Below, piece after piece: positions 1 to 7,618 of a stretch of 64,000 nt of DNA. A program made the position numbers and the translations under genes. Numbering within the stretch: the stretch's first letter is position 1; every line of letters starts with the position of its first letter. The stretch is from positions 1,488,001 to 1,552,000 of the forward strand of contig NZ_CP133771.1 in NCBI RefSeq assembly GCF_031348265.1, in the 5' to 3' direction. This stretch comes from Streptomyces collinus (GTDB lineage Bacteria > Actinomycetota > Actinomycetes > Streptomycetales > Streptomycetaceae). The notes under the pieces were generated by a model that saw only the letters and a program-made list of their open reading frames with translations, did no database searches and was not told where the DNA came from.

Positions 1-1
1 G

Positions 2-844
2 CTGAACAACTCGCTCAAGGCCGTACTCCCGGCGGGTGTTCTGCTGTGGGTGGGTGCCTCATACGGCACGAAGGCCGTGGGAGCGGCCGCGGTCGCCGGC
101 TCCCCCGGCACGGGGTCCGCGGCCGGGACGACCACGGCCACCACAGGGGCCGGCACGACCGTCAAGGTCGCCGGCGTCGGCGCCGCCCTCCTCGCCGTAT
201 CGATCGGCGGCTACGCGGCCCTGCCCGACGGCAACGACCCACCGTCGCCGCGGCCCACCCTGGCGGCCACGCGACCCTCGCTCCCCTCGTCCCCCGCCCC
301 CACCCGGAGCGAACGGCACGACCCGAAGCCCCCCGCCCGTACACCGTCCGCACGCGCCTCCAAGAAGTCGACTCCTCCCGCTTGGCAGCCGGCCGCCGAC
401 GACCGCGCCCAGCTGCCGATCGTGTCCACCGGCCGCTGCATGGACATTTCCACGACAGAGGGCGCCGAGCCGTACGAAGCCGAGTGCGACGGCAGCCGTA
501 CGCAGCAGTGGGAGCTGCTCGTCGACCGTGCCGCGCAGGAGGCCCGTATCCGGAACTACGCGACCGGCATGTGTCTTACCCACAGCGGCACGTCGACGGA
601 CGGCGCCCCGGTCCGCCAGGAGCGCGCCTGCGACTCCACCGCGGTCACGGCCCGGTGGACCTACTTCTTCCAGGCTTCCGGCACGGTCAACTTCGCTCAG
701 AAGGGGAACACCACGTACTTCCTGGGCATCGATGAGTGGAACAAGGCCGACGGGCCTCACTCGCCTGCCATCGGCACGACGGCGAACTACTACGACACCG
801 ACTCCCTCCGGTTCCGTTACACAGGAGACGTCTTCAGCGGCTGA
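2..844 (+). CDS. Membrane-anchored protein with extracellular ricin-type lectin domain (5'-truncated; probably an extended ECF sigma factor)
   Basis: The frame is open from the window edge, so the N-terminus lies outside. What is visible begins LNNSLKAVLPAGVLLWVG, then a Gly/Ala/Thr-rich stretch, one hydrophobic segment (VAGVGAALLAVSIGGYAAL), a Pro/Ser/Thr-rich linker of about 60 residues, and a beta-trefoil ricin-type lectin module (STGRCMDIS near its start, TQQWELL, TGMCLTHSG). The order basic/hydrophobic helix, low-complexity stalk, lectin is what is seen in the C-terminal extensions of some actinobacterial ECF sigma factors, so I suspect the missing half is a sigma-70-like domain; this is inference. 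The gene converges on the metalloprotease gene and shares a terminator hairpin with it. Confidence 0.7.
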   Translation: MNNSLKAVLPAGVLLWVGASYGTKAVGAAAVAGSPGTGSAAGTTTATTGAGTTVKVAGVGAALLAVSIGGYAALPDGNDPPSPRPTLAATRPSLPSSPAPTRSERHDPKPPARTPSARASKKSTPPAWQPAADDRAQLPIVSTGRCMDISTTEGAEPYEAECDGSRTQQWELLVDRAAQEARIRNYATGMCLTHSGTSTDGAPVRQERACDSTAVTARWTYFFQASGTVNFAQKGNTTYFLGIDEWNKADGPHSPAIGTTANYYDTDSLRFRYTGDVFSG

Positions 845-877
845 CGAGGGCCACTCCTCGTGGGGACGTCCGAGGTT

Positions 878-911
878 TCTGGGCACCTCCCTCCCGCGAG
901 AGGTGCCCAGA
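878..911. terminator. Bidirectional terminator hairpin
   Basis: A perfect 12-bp stem (TCTGGGCACCTC / GAGGTGCCCAGA) with a 10-nt loop sits between two convergent stop codons, 33 bp after one and 20 bp after the other. There is no T-tract, as is usual in Streptomyces. Confidence 0.8.
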
Positions 912-931
912 ACCGGTTCAGGAAGCCGGAG

Positions 932-2248
932 TCAGCGTGCGTGGCGGGCCATGGCCGCCCGCTTGCGGCGGGACTTGAGCAGGAACGCACCGCCGACCGC
1001 GAACAGCGCGGCGGCGCCCGCCGCCATGGGCAGGTAGTTGGTGGTGTCGGCGCCGGTCTCGGCGAGATTGGCGCCATTCTGGCCGCCGGCACCGTCCCTG
1101 CCTTCCGCACCGTCCTCGCTCGGGGAAGCGACCGGCTTACTGCTGCCGGTCTGCGGTGCCGCGCCGTTGCCGGACTCGCCATCGGTCTTCGCGGGGCTCG
1201 GCACGCCATTGAGGCTGACTGCCACCGTCGCCGCACCGTCACCGGACTGCTCCACCTTGATCTCCACCTTGTGCGCCTTGTCGGTGAAGACCGTGCCGGC
1301 CTTGAGAGTGTCATCGTCGCCAGGCGTGGTGTCGATCAGGTCGGCGTCCCTGCCGAAGTCGCCGTTCTTCACGCGGTAGGCGTGCACGCCCGCGAGGCGA
1401 TCGTCGAGCTTGCCGGCGGCCCCGCCGCGCACCTCCACGATCAGGCTGTCCTGCCCGGCCGGAACGATCAGCGCGCGCACGCCGTCACCCGGCCCGTGCA
1501 AAGAACGCATCTTGTACGTACTGGACTTGGTGACCTTCACGGCTTCCCTGTCCGACAGGAACTTTGAGTGAATCAGCTCGGGCGCGGTCAGGCCCACGCC
1601 CACGCCGCCTCCCCCCATGGGGGTCTTGAAGCTGTTGTCCTCCGTGTCCCGGCAGCTCGCCAGGTCCGAATCCTCGCAGCGGATCCGCATCTGGTGGCCG
1701 TAGCCGAGGTTGTGGCCGAACTCGTGGGATATCACCGTCTGGTCGACTGTGCCGTCGCCGCTCGGAAGCCAGCTCACGCCGCCGCTCAGAGAGCCGAGTC
1801 CCCCCCAGCCACAGCCCGCCTTCTCGCCGGGGAAGACCAGCGACAGGTGATCAAAGTCGTCCACCCACGTCAAGCCCTGTTCCTCCAGCGCCTTCTTCGT
1901 CATCCCATAGATCGAGTCCTTGTCACAGCCGGCGGCCGACAGGTCGAGATTGATCGGGCCGATCACTCCGCCCTCACCCCCCGCGGCCGGCTTGAACGTG
2001 GTGGCTTGCCGGGTCACCTCGTTGTAGTACGAGTTCAGGGACCGGGTCTTGCCGAAGTAGCTGTTCTGCGCGTTGCTCCTGGCCTTCGCGGGGTCAGCGA
2101 AGGAGCTGTCGCTGAAGTTGATCAGCGCAATCTGGATCCGCCGCGGGGCGGGGCCGTCCGCGGCAGCGGCGGTGGACGGTGCCGTCGCAGCCAGTGCGAC
2201 GGACGTGCAGGCGGCGGACATGAGCAGGGCGCCGCGAGGCACACGCAT
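932..2248 (-). CDS. Secreted metzincin-type metalloprotease with LAXTG sortase anchor
   Basis: 438 residues from the ATG at 2248, which is preceded by GGAAGGA and starts a clear signal peptide (residues 1-30, ending STAAAA). The zinc motif HEFGHNLGYGH at residues 175-185 fits the metzincin HExxHxxGxxH pattern and the gametolysin/M11-like group. The C-terminus carries LAETG at about residue 395, a hydrophobic helix and a basic tail (KSRRKR), i.e. a class E sortase substrate to be attached to peptidoglycan. A Ser/Gly/Pro linker joins the catalytic part and the anchor. The longer open frame upstream of 2248 lacks a signal-like start and is not used. Substrate unknown. Confidence 0.85.
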   Translation of the reverse strand: MRVPRGALLMSAACTSVALAATAPSTAAAADGPAPRRIQIALINFSDSSFADPAKARSNAQNSYFGKTRSLNSYYNEVTRQATTFKPAAGGEGGVIGPINLDLSAAGCDKDSIYGMTKKALEEQGLTWVDDFDHLSLVFPGEKAGCGWGGLGSLSGGVSWLPSGDGTVDQTVISHEFGHNLGYGHQMRIRCEDSDLASCRDTEDNSFKTPMGGGGVGVGLTAPELIHSKFLSDREAVKVTKSSTYKMRSLHGPGDGVRALIVPAGQDSLIVEVRGGAAGKLDDRLAGVHAYRVKNGDFGRDADLIDTTPGDDDTLKAGTVFTDKAHKVEIKVEQSGDGAATVAVSLNGVPSPAKTDGESGNGAAPQTGSSKPVASPSEDGAEGRDGAGGQNGANLAETGADTTNYLPMAAGAAALFAVGGAFLLKSRRKRAAMARHAR

Positions 2249-2649
2249 GGGAGGGGTCCTTCCGGTGGTTGAGCGGCTCGCGAGGTGCGAGCGAACTCCG
2301 AACTTGCACGGGGCTCCCGAGCGACGCTCATCGCACGAGCGCCCCAAAGGATCTGTCACCCGTTGAGGAGCGCAGCCGCCTTCCACCGTCCTGGCGCGTT
2401 ATCCACTCGTTATACGGGGGTGCGAGTAGCGGAACTTCCATGGGTCTGGCCCCGGATCGCTCGATCCCGGGCCAGGGCTCTTCCGGTGGACCCTGCCGCA
2501 AGGCCCACCGGTGGTTCGCCCTGTCGTTGCACTCCCGGATTTCGCCGGCTGCTGCTCTCGCGGCTGTGCCGGGAGGAGCGCTACCTCACGTGCTGTCCTG
2601 TCTACCCCGGCGTGCGGTCAGCCGTCCGGGATCTCGTACGCTCGTCACT

Positions 2650-3396
2650 ATGCCCCCCCATGGCCTGAGCCTCGGCGGCACCGCCGAGGCGCGCGAACCG
2701 GGCCGCCGCGCTCGCGGCGCGCCCCGGTGTCCAGGTCACCACGCCTCTCACGGGGCGTGTGGCGCGGCCCGGGGCACTTGCCGGGGACGTACGCGTCGGG
2801 GGCTTCGGCGCGGCCGAGGGGCTGGCCCGATGGCTGCGTGAGCAGCACGTGGACGCCCTGGTCGACGCCACGCACCCGTTCGCCGAGACGATCACCGTCA
2901 ACGCGGCGCGGGCCCCGGCGGCCACCGGGGTCCGGCGGTGGTGCTGCGCCGCCCGGGCTGGCTGCCAGGCCTCGGGGACCGCTGGCACCTGGTCGACTCC
3001 CTGCACGCGGCGGCGGACCTGCTGCCGCGGTGCGGCAGCCGGGTGTTCCTGACCACGGGCCGGACGAGCCCGGCCGCCTTCGCCCATCTGAGAGACCGTC
3101 ACTTCGTCGTTCGGTCCGTGGAGTTGTTCGAGCAGCCGATGCCCCCGCACACCGGAGTGCTGCCGGCGCGAGGCCCGTTCACCGTGGCCGACGAGTCCGC
3201 GCTGCCGCGCGAGCACTGTGTCGACGTACTGGTGACAAAGGACAGCGGGGCAGAGGCGACCGCGGCCAAGCTCATGGCCGCACGCGAACTCGCGCTGCCC
3301 GTCGTGGTGGTACGACGGCCGCCCCTGCCGGACGGCCTGGCACCGGTGCCCGACGTGGCGGGCGTCCTCGCCCGGCTCGGCCTCAACCTGCCGTGA
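2650..3396 (+). pseudogene. cobK: Precorrin-6A reductase, frameshifted
   Basis: Three consecutive pieces of one CobK-like protein are read in frames 1, 2 and 1: a start with the N-terminal nucleotide-binding motif (SLGGTAEAREP), the middle (VRVGGFGAAEGLARWL ... DATHPFAETI), and the C-terminal half (LRRPGWLPGLGDRWHLVDSL ... LVTKDSGAEATAAKL) ending at 3396. At least two indels, near 2720 and near 2930, break the frame. CobK reduces precorrin-6A in aerobic cobalamin synthesis; no other intact cob gene is in the window. Either a decayed copy or sequencing indels; the two shifts plus debris around it favour decay. Confidence 0.75.
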
Positions 3397-3683
3397 GGCA
3401 CATGGATTTCAGGCGGACCGACGTCAACTGCTCCTGGAACGGCATCGGGTAGGCGGCCCGACCACGCCGGGTCGGGCACCGCTCCGGAGGACGCCGGCGG
3501 GCAAGTTGGTCGGCGGCAGTACGCCGACGTCGTGCGTCAACTCCGTGACCGGGATTCCGGGGTCGCCGACCACGGCGACCAGCAGCCCGGCCCGGCCCCG
3601 GCCGCCTCGGCAGCGGCCAGGCCCTCACGTGCGAGCACCGCGAAAGTGGTCCGCGGGGGTGCCGACCACGACGGAAGGATGGG
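3397..3683. other. Non-coding remnant between cobK pseudogene and methyltransferase
   Basis: No convincing gene. A minus-strand reading beginning MTHPSVVVGTPADHF has coding-like codon bias but is broken within 20 codons, so it may be another decayed gene. Confidence 0.3.
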
Positions 3684-4337
3684 TCATGGGCGGGGTCTGC
3701 GGGCGTGGAGGACGAAGGCCGGGGGTGTGTTGCGCCATATGGTGCGGCTCGGGACGACTTCCTCGAAGCGGTTGGCCATCAGTTCGCGGAATCGACGGGC
3801 GGGGGTGAGGGGAACGGCGTGGAGGTAGGTGAACGCGGTGAAGGCACCCGCCGGGGCAAGCACTGCGGCTGTCGCGTCCATGAGCTGGTGTTGGGTGGCG
3901 GAGGGAAAGAGGGCCCAGGGCAGGCCGCTGACCACCACGTCGGCCTTCTCGATGCCGCGCTCATCCAGCAGGTGGCGCAGGTGCACGGCGTCGCGCTGGA
4001 TCACCTCCGCTCCCGGGTGGCGGTGACGCAGGCGCTGGGCGAGGAGTGGATCGATCTCGACGGCCAGGTGGCGGCCGCGGCCGCCCAGCCGGCGCTGGAT
4101 CTCGGCGGTGAACGGTCCGGTGCCGGCACCCAGTTCCACCACGACCGGCTCGCCGCGTTCGGGCACCGGCGCGCAGACCGCCTCGGCCAAGTGCCGCGAG
4201 CTGGGGGCGATTGCCCCCATACGGGCCGGTGCGCGCACCCACTGCCGCAGGAACAGGGTGTAGTCGTTCGGCTCCGGCAAGGGCCGCCTGCAGAGTGGGC
4301 AGTGCCAGGCTGCGTGGTGCGTGGTGCTGGTGGTCAT
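3684..4337 (-). CDS. SAM-dependent methyltransferase (phospholipid/rRNA-dimethylase-like fold)
   Basis: 217 residues from the ATG at 4337 (AAGGG upstream). An N-terminal Cys pair (WHCPLCRRPLPEP, residues 12-24) is followed by the Rossmann SAM-binding motif VVELGAGTGPFT, an acidic strand end (LAVEIDPLL), IQRDAVHL, and a motif-IV-like VVSGLPWALFP. The order resembles PmtA-type phospholipid N-methyltransferases and KsgA/Erm-type enzymes; the N-terminal CxxC is unusual for both. Substrate cannot be told from sequence. The gene stands alone among decayed neighbours. Confidence 0.75.
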   Translation of the reverse strand: MTTSTTHHAAWHCPLCRRPLPEPNDYTLFLRQWVRAPARMGAIAPSSRHLAEAVCAPVPERGEPVVVELGAGTGPFTAEIQRRLGGRGRHLAVEIDPLLAQRLRHRHPGAEVIQRDAVHLRHLLDERGIEKADVVVSGLPWALFPSATQHQLMDATAAVLAPAGAFTAFTYLHAVPLTPARRFRELMANRFEEVVPSRTIWRNTPPAFVLHARRPRP

Positions 4338-4483
4338 GTCGGTGCCCTTGTCGGGGAGTGCGTGGGTCGATCGTGTCGGTGTGAACGGGCCATGTGCTGT
4401 GGGTCCCGTCGGTGGCGCAGCGGCCGGTTCTATTGAGGGCGGAAGGACCGGGAGGGCGACGTCGGCCGTGGAGGACGCGGCAC

Positions 4484-4740
4484 CTTCTACGGCACTTCGC
4501 CTTCTCGGACGACCTGGCCGTGGCCGGTGTGCTGACCAGGGACACGCGCTACTGGGAGGTGGCCAAACAGCTGACCGCCGGGCACCCGCCCACGGAGGCG
4601 ATCGAGCTGATCTTCGAGACGATCCCCGGGCACGCGCGCGAGCGCGGCTTTCGCGCATCGCCGTTCATGTACGCGGCCGCCGAGTGCCCAGACGCTTTCC
4701 AGGCGGTGCGCGGCCTGATGGCTCCCATCGGAGGGATCCG
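4484..4740 (+). pseudogene. Gene fragment of unknown family
   Basis: An open stretch reading HFAFSDDLAVAGVLTRDTRY ... IELIFETIPGHARERGFRAS has protein-like composition and strong GC3 bias but no credible start, and the frame runs into the dispersed repeat at 4790. I do not recognise the family. It looks like the inside of a deleted gene. Confidence 0.35.
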
Positions 4741-4789
4741 CACCCGCTTCAGCGACAAGAGGCTCACCGGCGGAGGCCACCTCGGCCCT

Positions 4790-4999
4790 GGAGCGGATTG
4801 GTTTCATGGAACTTGTCATCCCTGTTCGACGTGCACCGGGGCCCGAGGGAGTCCTCCAGCTGATGGCGGACCCGCCCGGACGGCCCCGAGGGGCCACCTC
4901 ACAGAAAGACCGGTCGTTCTACCTCGCCGACAATAGCTCCCACGGGGTCCTCGCGCCACTCGTCGACTCGATTGAGGGGCCCCTCGCTCATCCACCACG
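4790..4999. repeat. Dispersed ~200-bp repeat, copy A, with 18-bp palindrome
   Basis: Alignable over its whole length with 16072-16282 in the same orientation, with shared blocks CGGATTGGT, TTCGACGT, GAGTCCTCCAGCTG, GCGGACCCGCC, and an identical palindrome AGAAAGACCGGTCGTTCT at 4903-4920 followed by CGACAATAGC. Copy B lies directly upstream of the LuxR gene, so this copy is probably a duplicated promoter region that has lost its gene. Confidence 0.75.
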
Positions 5000-5159
5000 G
5001 ACAGAGAAGGCCCTTGATGCCGCACACTTTGCACCCGCGCCGGAGCGGTTCCTTGGCGGTTCAGCCGGGCCGCATCCGGCCACAGTCACCCATCTGACCA
5101 GCAGTGACACGCCGACCGCGCCGCCTTCTTGACCGTGACCTCGCAGAGGTCGACTGCGC
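5000..5159. other. No gene seen
   Basis: Sequence between repeat copy A and the IS256 fragment; no open frame with convincing composition or start. Confidence 0.3.
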
Positions 5160-5275
5160 GTGCGCGGGTCGTCTTTGTCGGCGTACGCACGGACGGCACC
5201 AAGGAGTTGGTCGCGCTCAAGGACGGCTTCCACGAGGCGGGCGAGCCCTGGGCGGACCTGCTGTACGACTGCACT
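5160..5275 (+). pseudogene. IS256 (mutator) family transposase fragment
   Basis: About 38 residues (VVFVGVRTDGTKELVALKDG then a WADLL motif) match the conserved centre of IS256-type transposases, where the DDE catalytic core begins. The frame loses similarity at once on either side. No terminal repeats remain. Confidence 0.65.
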
Positions 5276-5453
5276 CTGCCGAAGCCGGCCCAGCCCGGAC
5301 CTTGCCAGTCAGGGAACTTCGTCCGGTCGGCGAGTTGCGCGAGGGTCCACACCGAGAGGCTGGGCCGCAGCCTGCCGGACGAGTGGGGTTCTTGGGCCAC
5401 GGTCGAGCCGTCAGCCACCGCTCGATTGCCCGACAGGACGACACCGGCGCACA

Positions 5454-5870
5454 TCAGTGCGGGAAGACGACCGTCAGAAGGCGGAAGAGTTCGGCGCGCT
5501 CCTCGTCGGACAGTTGGTCCAGGCCGGTCTGCGTCTGTTCCATCCGCTCGCGGATCGTGTCGATCAGCTTCTGGCCCGCCTCGGTGAGGGCAACGTTCTT
5601 CACGCGGCGGTCGGTGGCGCTGACCTCGCGGCGGACCAGATCGCGTTTTTCGAGTCGGTCGATGATCCCGGTCATGTTCGATGCGTCACAGGCGAGGGTG
5701 TGCGCGAGCGAGCGCATCGAGGCGGGCGCGCGGCGCAGCACCGTGAGGGTCTTTGCCTGGCTGGACGTAAGGCCCGTGTCGGCGGCGGCGGTCGTGAAAT
5801 CGGCGTAGTGCGTACTGACCGAATGGGCGAGCAGCTCCATGAGCTGCGCCTTGGACGGGGTGGGTGGCAT
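5454..5870 (-). CDS. MarR family transcriptional regulator
   Basis: 138 residues from the ATG at 5870. Winged-helix MarR fold: a dimerisation helix, the HTH region (TLTVLRRAPASMRSLAHTLA, CDASNMTGIIDRLEKRDLV) and the wing RREVSATDRRVKNVALTEAG. It is divergent from the MFS gene at 6034; the 163-bp gap holds three copies of a TTGAGNNNCTCAA-like box, so it probably represses both itself and the MFS/aldehyde dehydrogenase run and is relieved by a small lipophilic ligand, as is usual for the family. A longer reading frame upstream of 5870 is a shadow. Confidence 0.9.
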   Translation of the reverse strand: MPPTPSKAQLMELLAHSVSTHYADFTTAAADTGLTSSQAKTLTVLRRAPASMRSLAHTLACDASNMTGIIDRLEKRDLVRREVSATDRRVKNVALTEAGQKLIDTIRERMEQTQTGLDQLSDEERAELFRLLTVVFPH

Positions 5871-5893
5871 GCGTCGAGGGTACCGCCAAAAGC

Positions 5894-5906
5894 TTGAGCA
5901 CCTCAA
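5894..5906. promoter_or_regulatory. Putative MarR operator 1
   Basis: Perfect inverted repeat TTGAGCACCTCAA (5-bp arms, 3-nt spacer), 24 bp upstream of the marR start. It matches the two boxes at 5935 and 5951, which is the main evidence that it is an operator. Confidence 0.6.
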
Positions 5907-5934
5907 CCTTTGACATCTACCGGCGTCATATTGT

Positions 5935-5947
5935 TTGATGTCCTCAA
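5935..5947. promoter_or_regulatory. Putative MarR operator 2
   Basis: TTGATGTCCTCAA, arms TTGA/TCAA, 41 bp from operator 1. A TTGACA hexamer at 5910-5915 lies between boxes 1 and 2 and may be the -35 for the rightward MFS transcript, though no good -10 is spaced to it. Confidence 0.5.
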
Positions 5948-5950
5948 GCA

Positions 5951-5963
5951 TCGAGTACCTCAA
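5951..5963. promoter_or_regulatory. Putative MarR operator 3
   Basis: TCGAGTACCTCAA, one mismatch from the perfect dyad, 16 bp centre-to-centre from operator 2; the pair could hold two adjacent dimers over the MFS promoter. Confidence 0.5.
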
Positions 5964-6033
5964 TGGTTTGGCTCCTCGACCATAGATGCTCTCGCCCTTC
6001 GGGCAACCGCAACCTTCCACCGGAAAGAAGACC

Positions 6034-7545
6034 GTGAAGTCCTCCCTTGCCACCGCGCCGGAGCGCCGCACCGGCAGCCTCAGCCTCGTCCTGGTGCTGG
6101 GCCTCGCCGCCATGGTCGTGTCGATGATGCAGACCTTGGTCATCCCGATCCTCGGCATCATCCAGAACGACCTCGGCGCCACCACGGCCCAGGTCAGTTG
6201 GGTCACCACCGCCACGCTGCTGTCGGCCGCAGTGTTCACGCCGCTGCTGGGCCGCCTCGGCGACCAGCACGGCACGAAGCCGACCCTGCTGGGCGTACTG
6301 GTGGTGATGGTCGCCGGATCCGTGCTCGCCGCGACCACGAGTTCGATGCTGTGGCTCATCGTGGCCCGCGTGATGCAGGGCGCCGCAACCGCGATCTTCC
6401 CGCTCGCGCTGTCCGTGCTGCGCCAAGAGGTCGCACCCGCGCGGCTGCCCGGCGCCATGGCCCTGGTCAGCGGCACGCTCGGGTTCGGCAGCGGCCTCGC
6501 CCTGGTGAGCGCCGGACTCCTGAGCCAGGGTGCCAACCCCGACTATCACCTGGTCTTCTGGCTGGCCGCCGCACTCGCCACCGCCGCCCTGATCGCGGTT
6601 GCGGTCGCCGTCCCCGCGCCCCGCACCCGGGCGGGCGGGCGCACCGACTGGCTGGGTGCCGCCGGTCTCGCCCTGCTGCTCGTGCTGTTCCTGCTGCCCA
6701 TCTCGCAGGGTCACACCTGGGGCTGGACCTCACCTCGCACGCTCGCCCTGTTCGCCGGTGCCGTCGTCACGACGGCCCTCTGGGTCTTCGTCGAACGCAG
6801 GGTCCGCGACCCCTTGGTCGACATGAAGATGTTCGTCCACCGACCGGTGCTGTTCACCAACGTCGCCGGACTGCTCGTCGGATTCGCCATGTTTGCGCAG
6901 TTCATCGGCGTCTCCTACCTCGTCCAGACACCCTCTGAGATCGCCGGTTACGGCTTCGGCGCCTCCGTCCTGCGCGCCAGCGTCCTCTACCTGCTGCCCT
7001 CCGCCCTCGTCTCGCTCGTGGCCGCCCAGTTCGGAGGCGTGCTGGTCCGCCGCATCGGCGCGCGTCTCACACTCGCCGTCGGGGCCGCCTTCGGTGTCAT
7101 CGGTTTCGCCTGGCTGACCCTCGCCCACGACACCACCGCGTCGGTGATCCTGGCCGGCATGGTCGTCGGCGTCGCCATCAGCTTCGGCTACGCCGCGATG
7201 CCCGCCCTGATCGTGGCCGGCGTCCCGCACCACCAGACCGGCATCGCCAACGGCATCAACTCCATCTCCCGCTCCGCCGGCAGTGCGATCGGCAGCGCGG
7301 TCATCACCTCGCTGCTCGCCTCCAACACGCTCGCCAACCTGCCCGCCGGGGTCCCCGCGCTGCCCGCCGAGAGCCAGTACACCCTCAGCTTCGCCCTCGC
7401 CGGCATGGCGTTCCTGCTGGTCATCGGCGTGGCCATGGTCGGCCTGGCGATCCGTCGCACGTCCCCGTCGGGCGACGGCGAAGCCACGCCCGCACCGTCG
7501 GGCGACGGCGAACCCGCGACCGCACGCACGGCCGCCACGGTCTGA
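6034..7545 (+). CDS. MFS drug-efflux transporter, DHA2 (EmrB/QacA) 14-TMS type
   Basis: 503 residues from the GTG at 6034, chosen because GGAAAGAAG lies just upstream, rather than the ATG at 5986. Hydropathy suggests 14 membrane segments. The loop motif LGRLGDQHGTKPTLL after TMS2 is the MFS motif A, and VSGTLGFGSGLALVSAGLL in TMS5 resembles the antiporter motif C (gxxxGPxxGG). The hydrophilic C-terminal tail carries a duplicated SGDGE(A/P) peptide. Proton-driven export of a hydrophobic compound is expected. It heads a run with aldehyde dehydrogenase and PPOX genes under the divergent MarR regulator, a common detoxification arrangement. Confidence 0.9.
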   Translation: MKSSLATAPERRTGSLSLVLVLGLAAMVVSMMQTLVIPILGIIQNDLGATTAQVSWVTTATLLSAAVFTPLLGRLGDQHGTKPTLLGVLVVMVAGSVLAATTSSMLWLIVARVMQGAATAIFPLALSVLRQEVAPARLPGAMALVSGTLGFGSGLALVSAGLLSQGANPDYHLVFWLAAALATAALIAVAVAVPAPRTRAGGRTDWLGAAGLALLLVLFLLPISQGHTWGWTSPRTLALFAGAVVTTALWVFVERRVRDPLVDMKMFVHRPVLFTNVAGLLVGFAMFAQFIGVSYLVQTPSEIAGYGFGASVLRASVLYLLPSALVSLVAAQFGGVLVRRIGARLTLAVGAAFGVIGFAWLTLAHDTTASVILAGMVVGVAISFGYAAMPALIVAGVPHHQTGIANGINSISRSAGSAIGSAVITSLLASNTLANLPAGVPALPAESQYTLSFALAGMAFLLVIGVAMVGLAIRRTSPSGDGEATPAPSGDGEPATARTAATV

Positions 7546-7618
7546 CCGCACTACCTGCACGGCCGCGATTTTCCTTCCTCGGGATGCCGACTCCCTCCGA
7601 ACCGAACAGGACACGACT

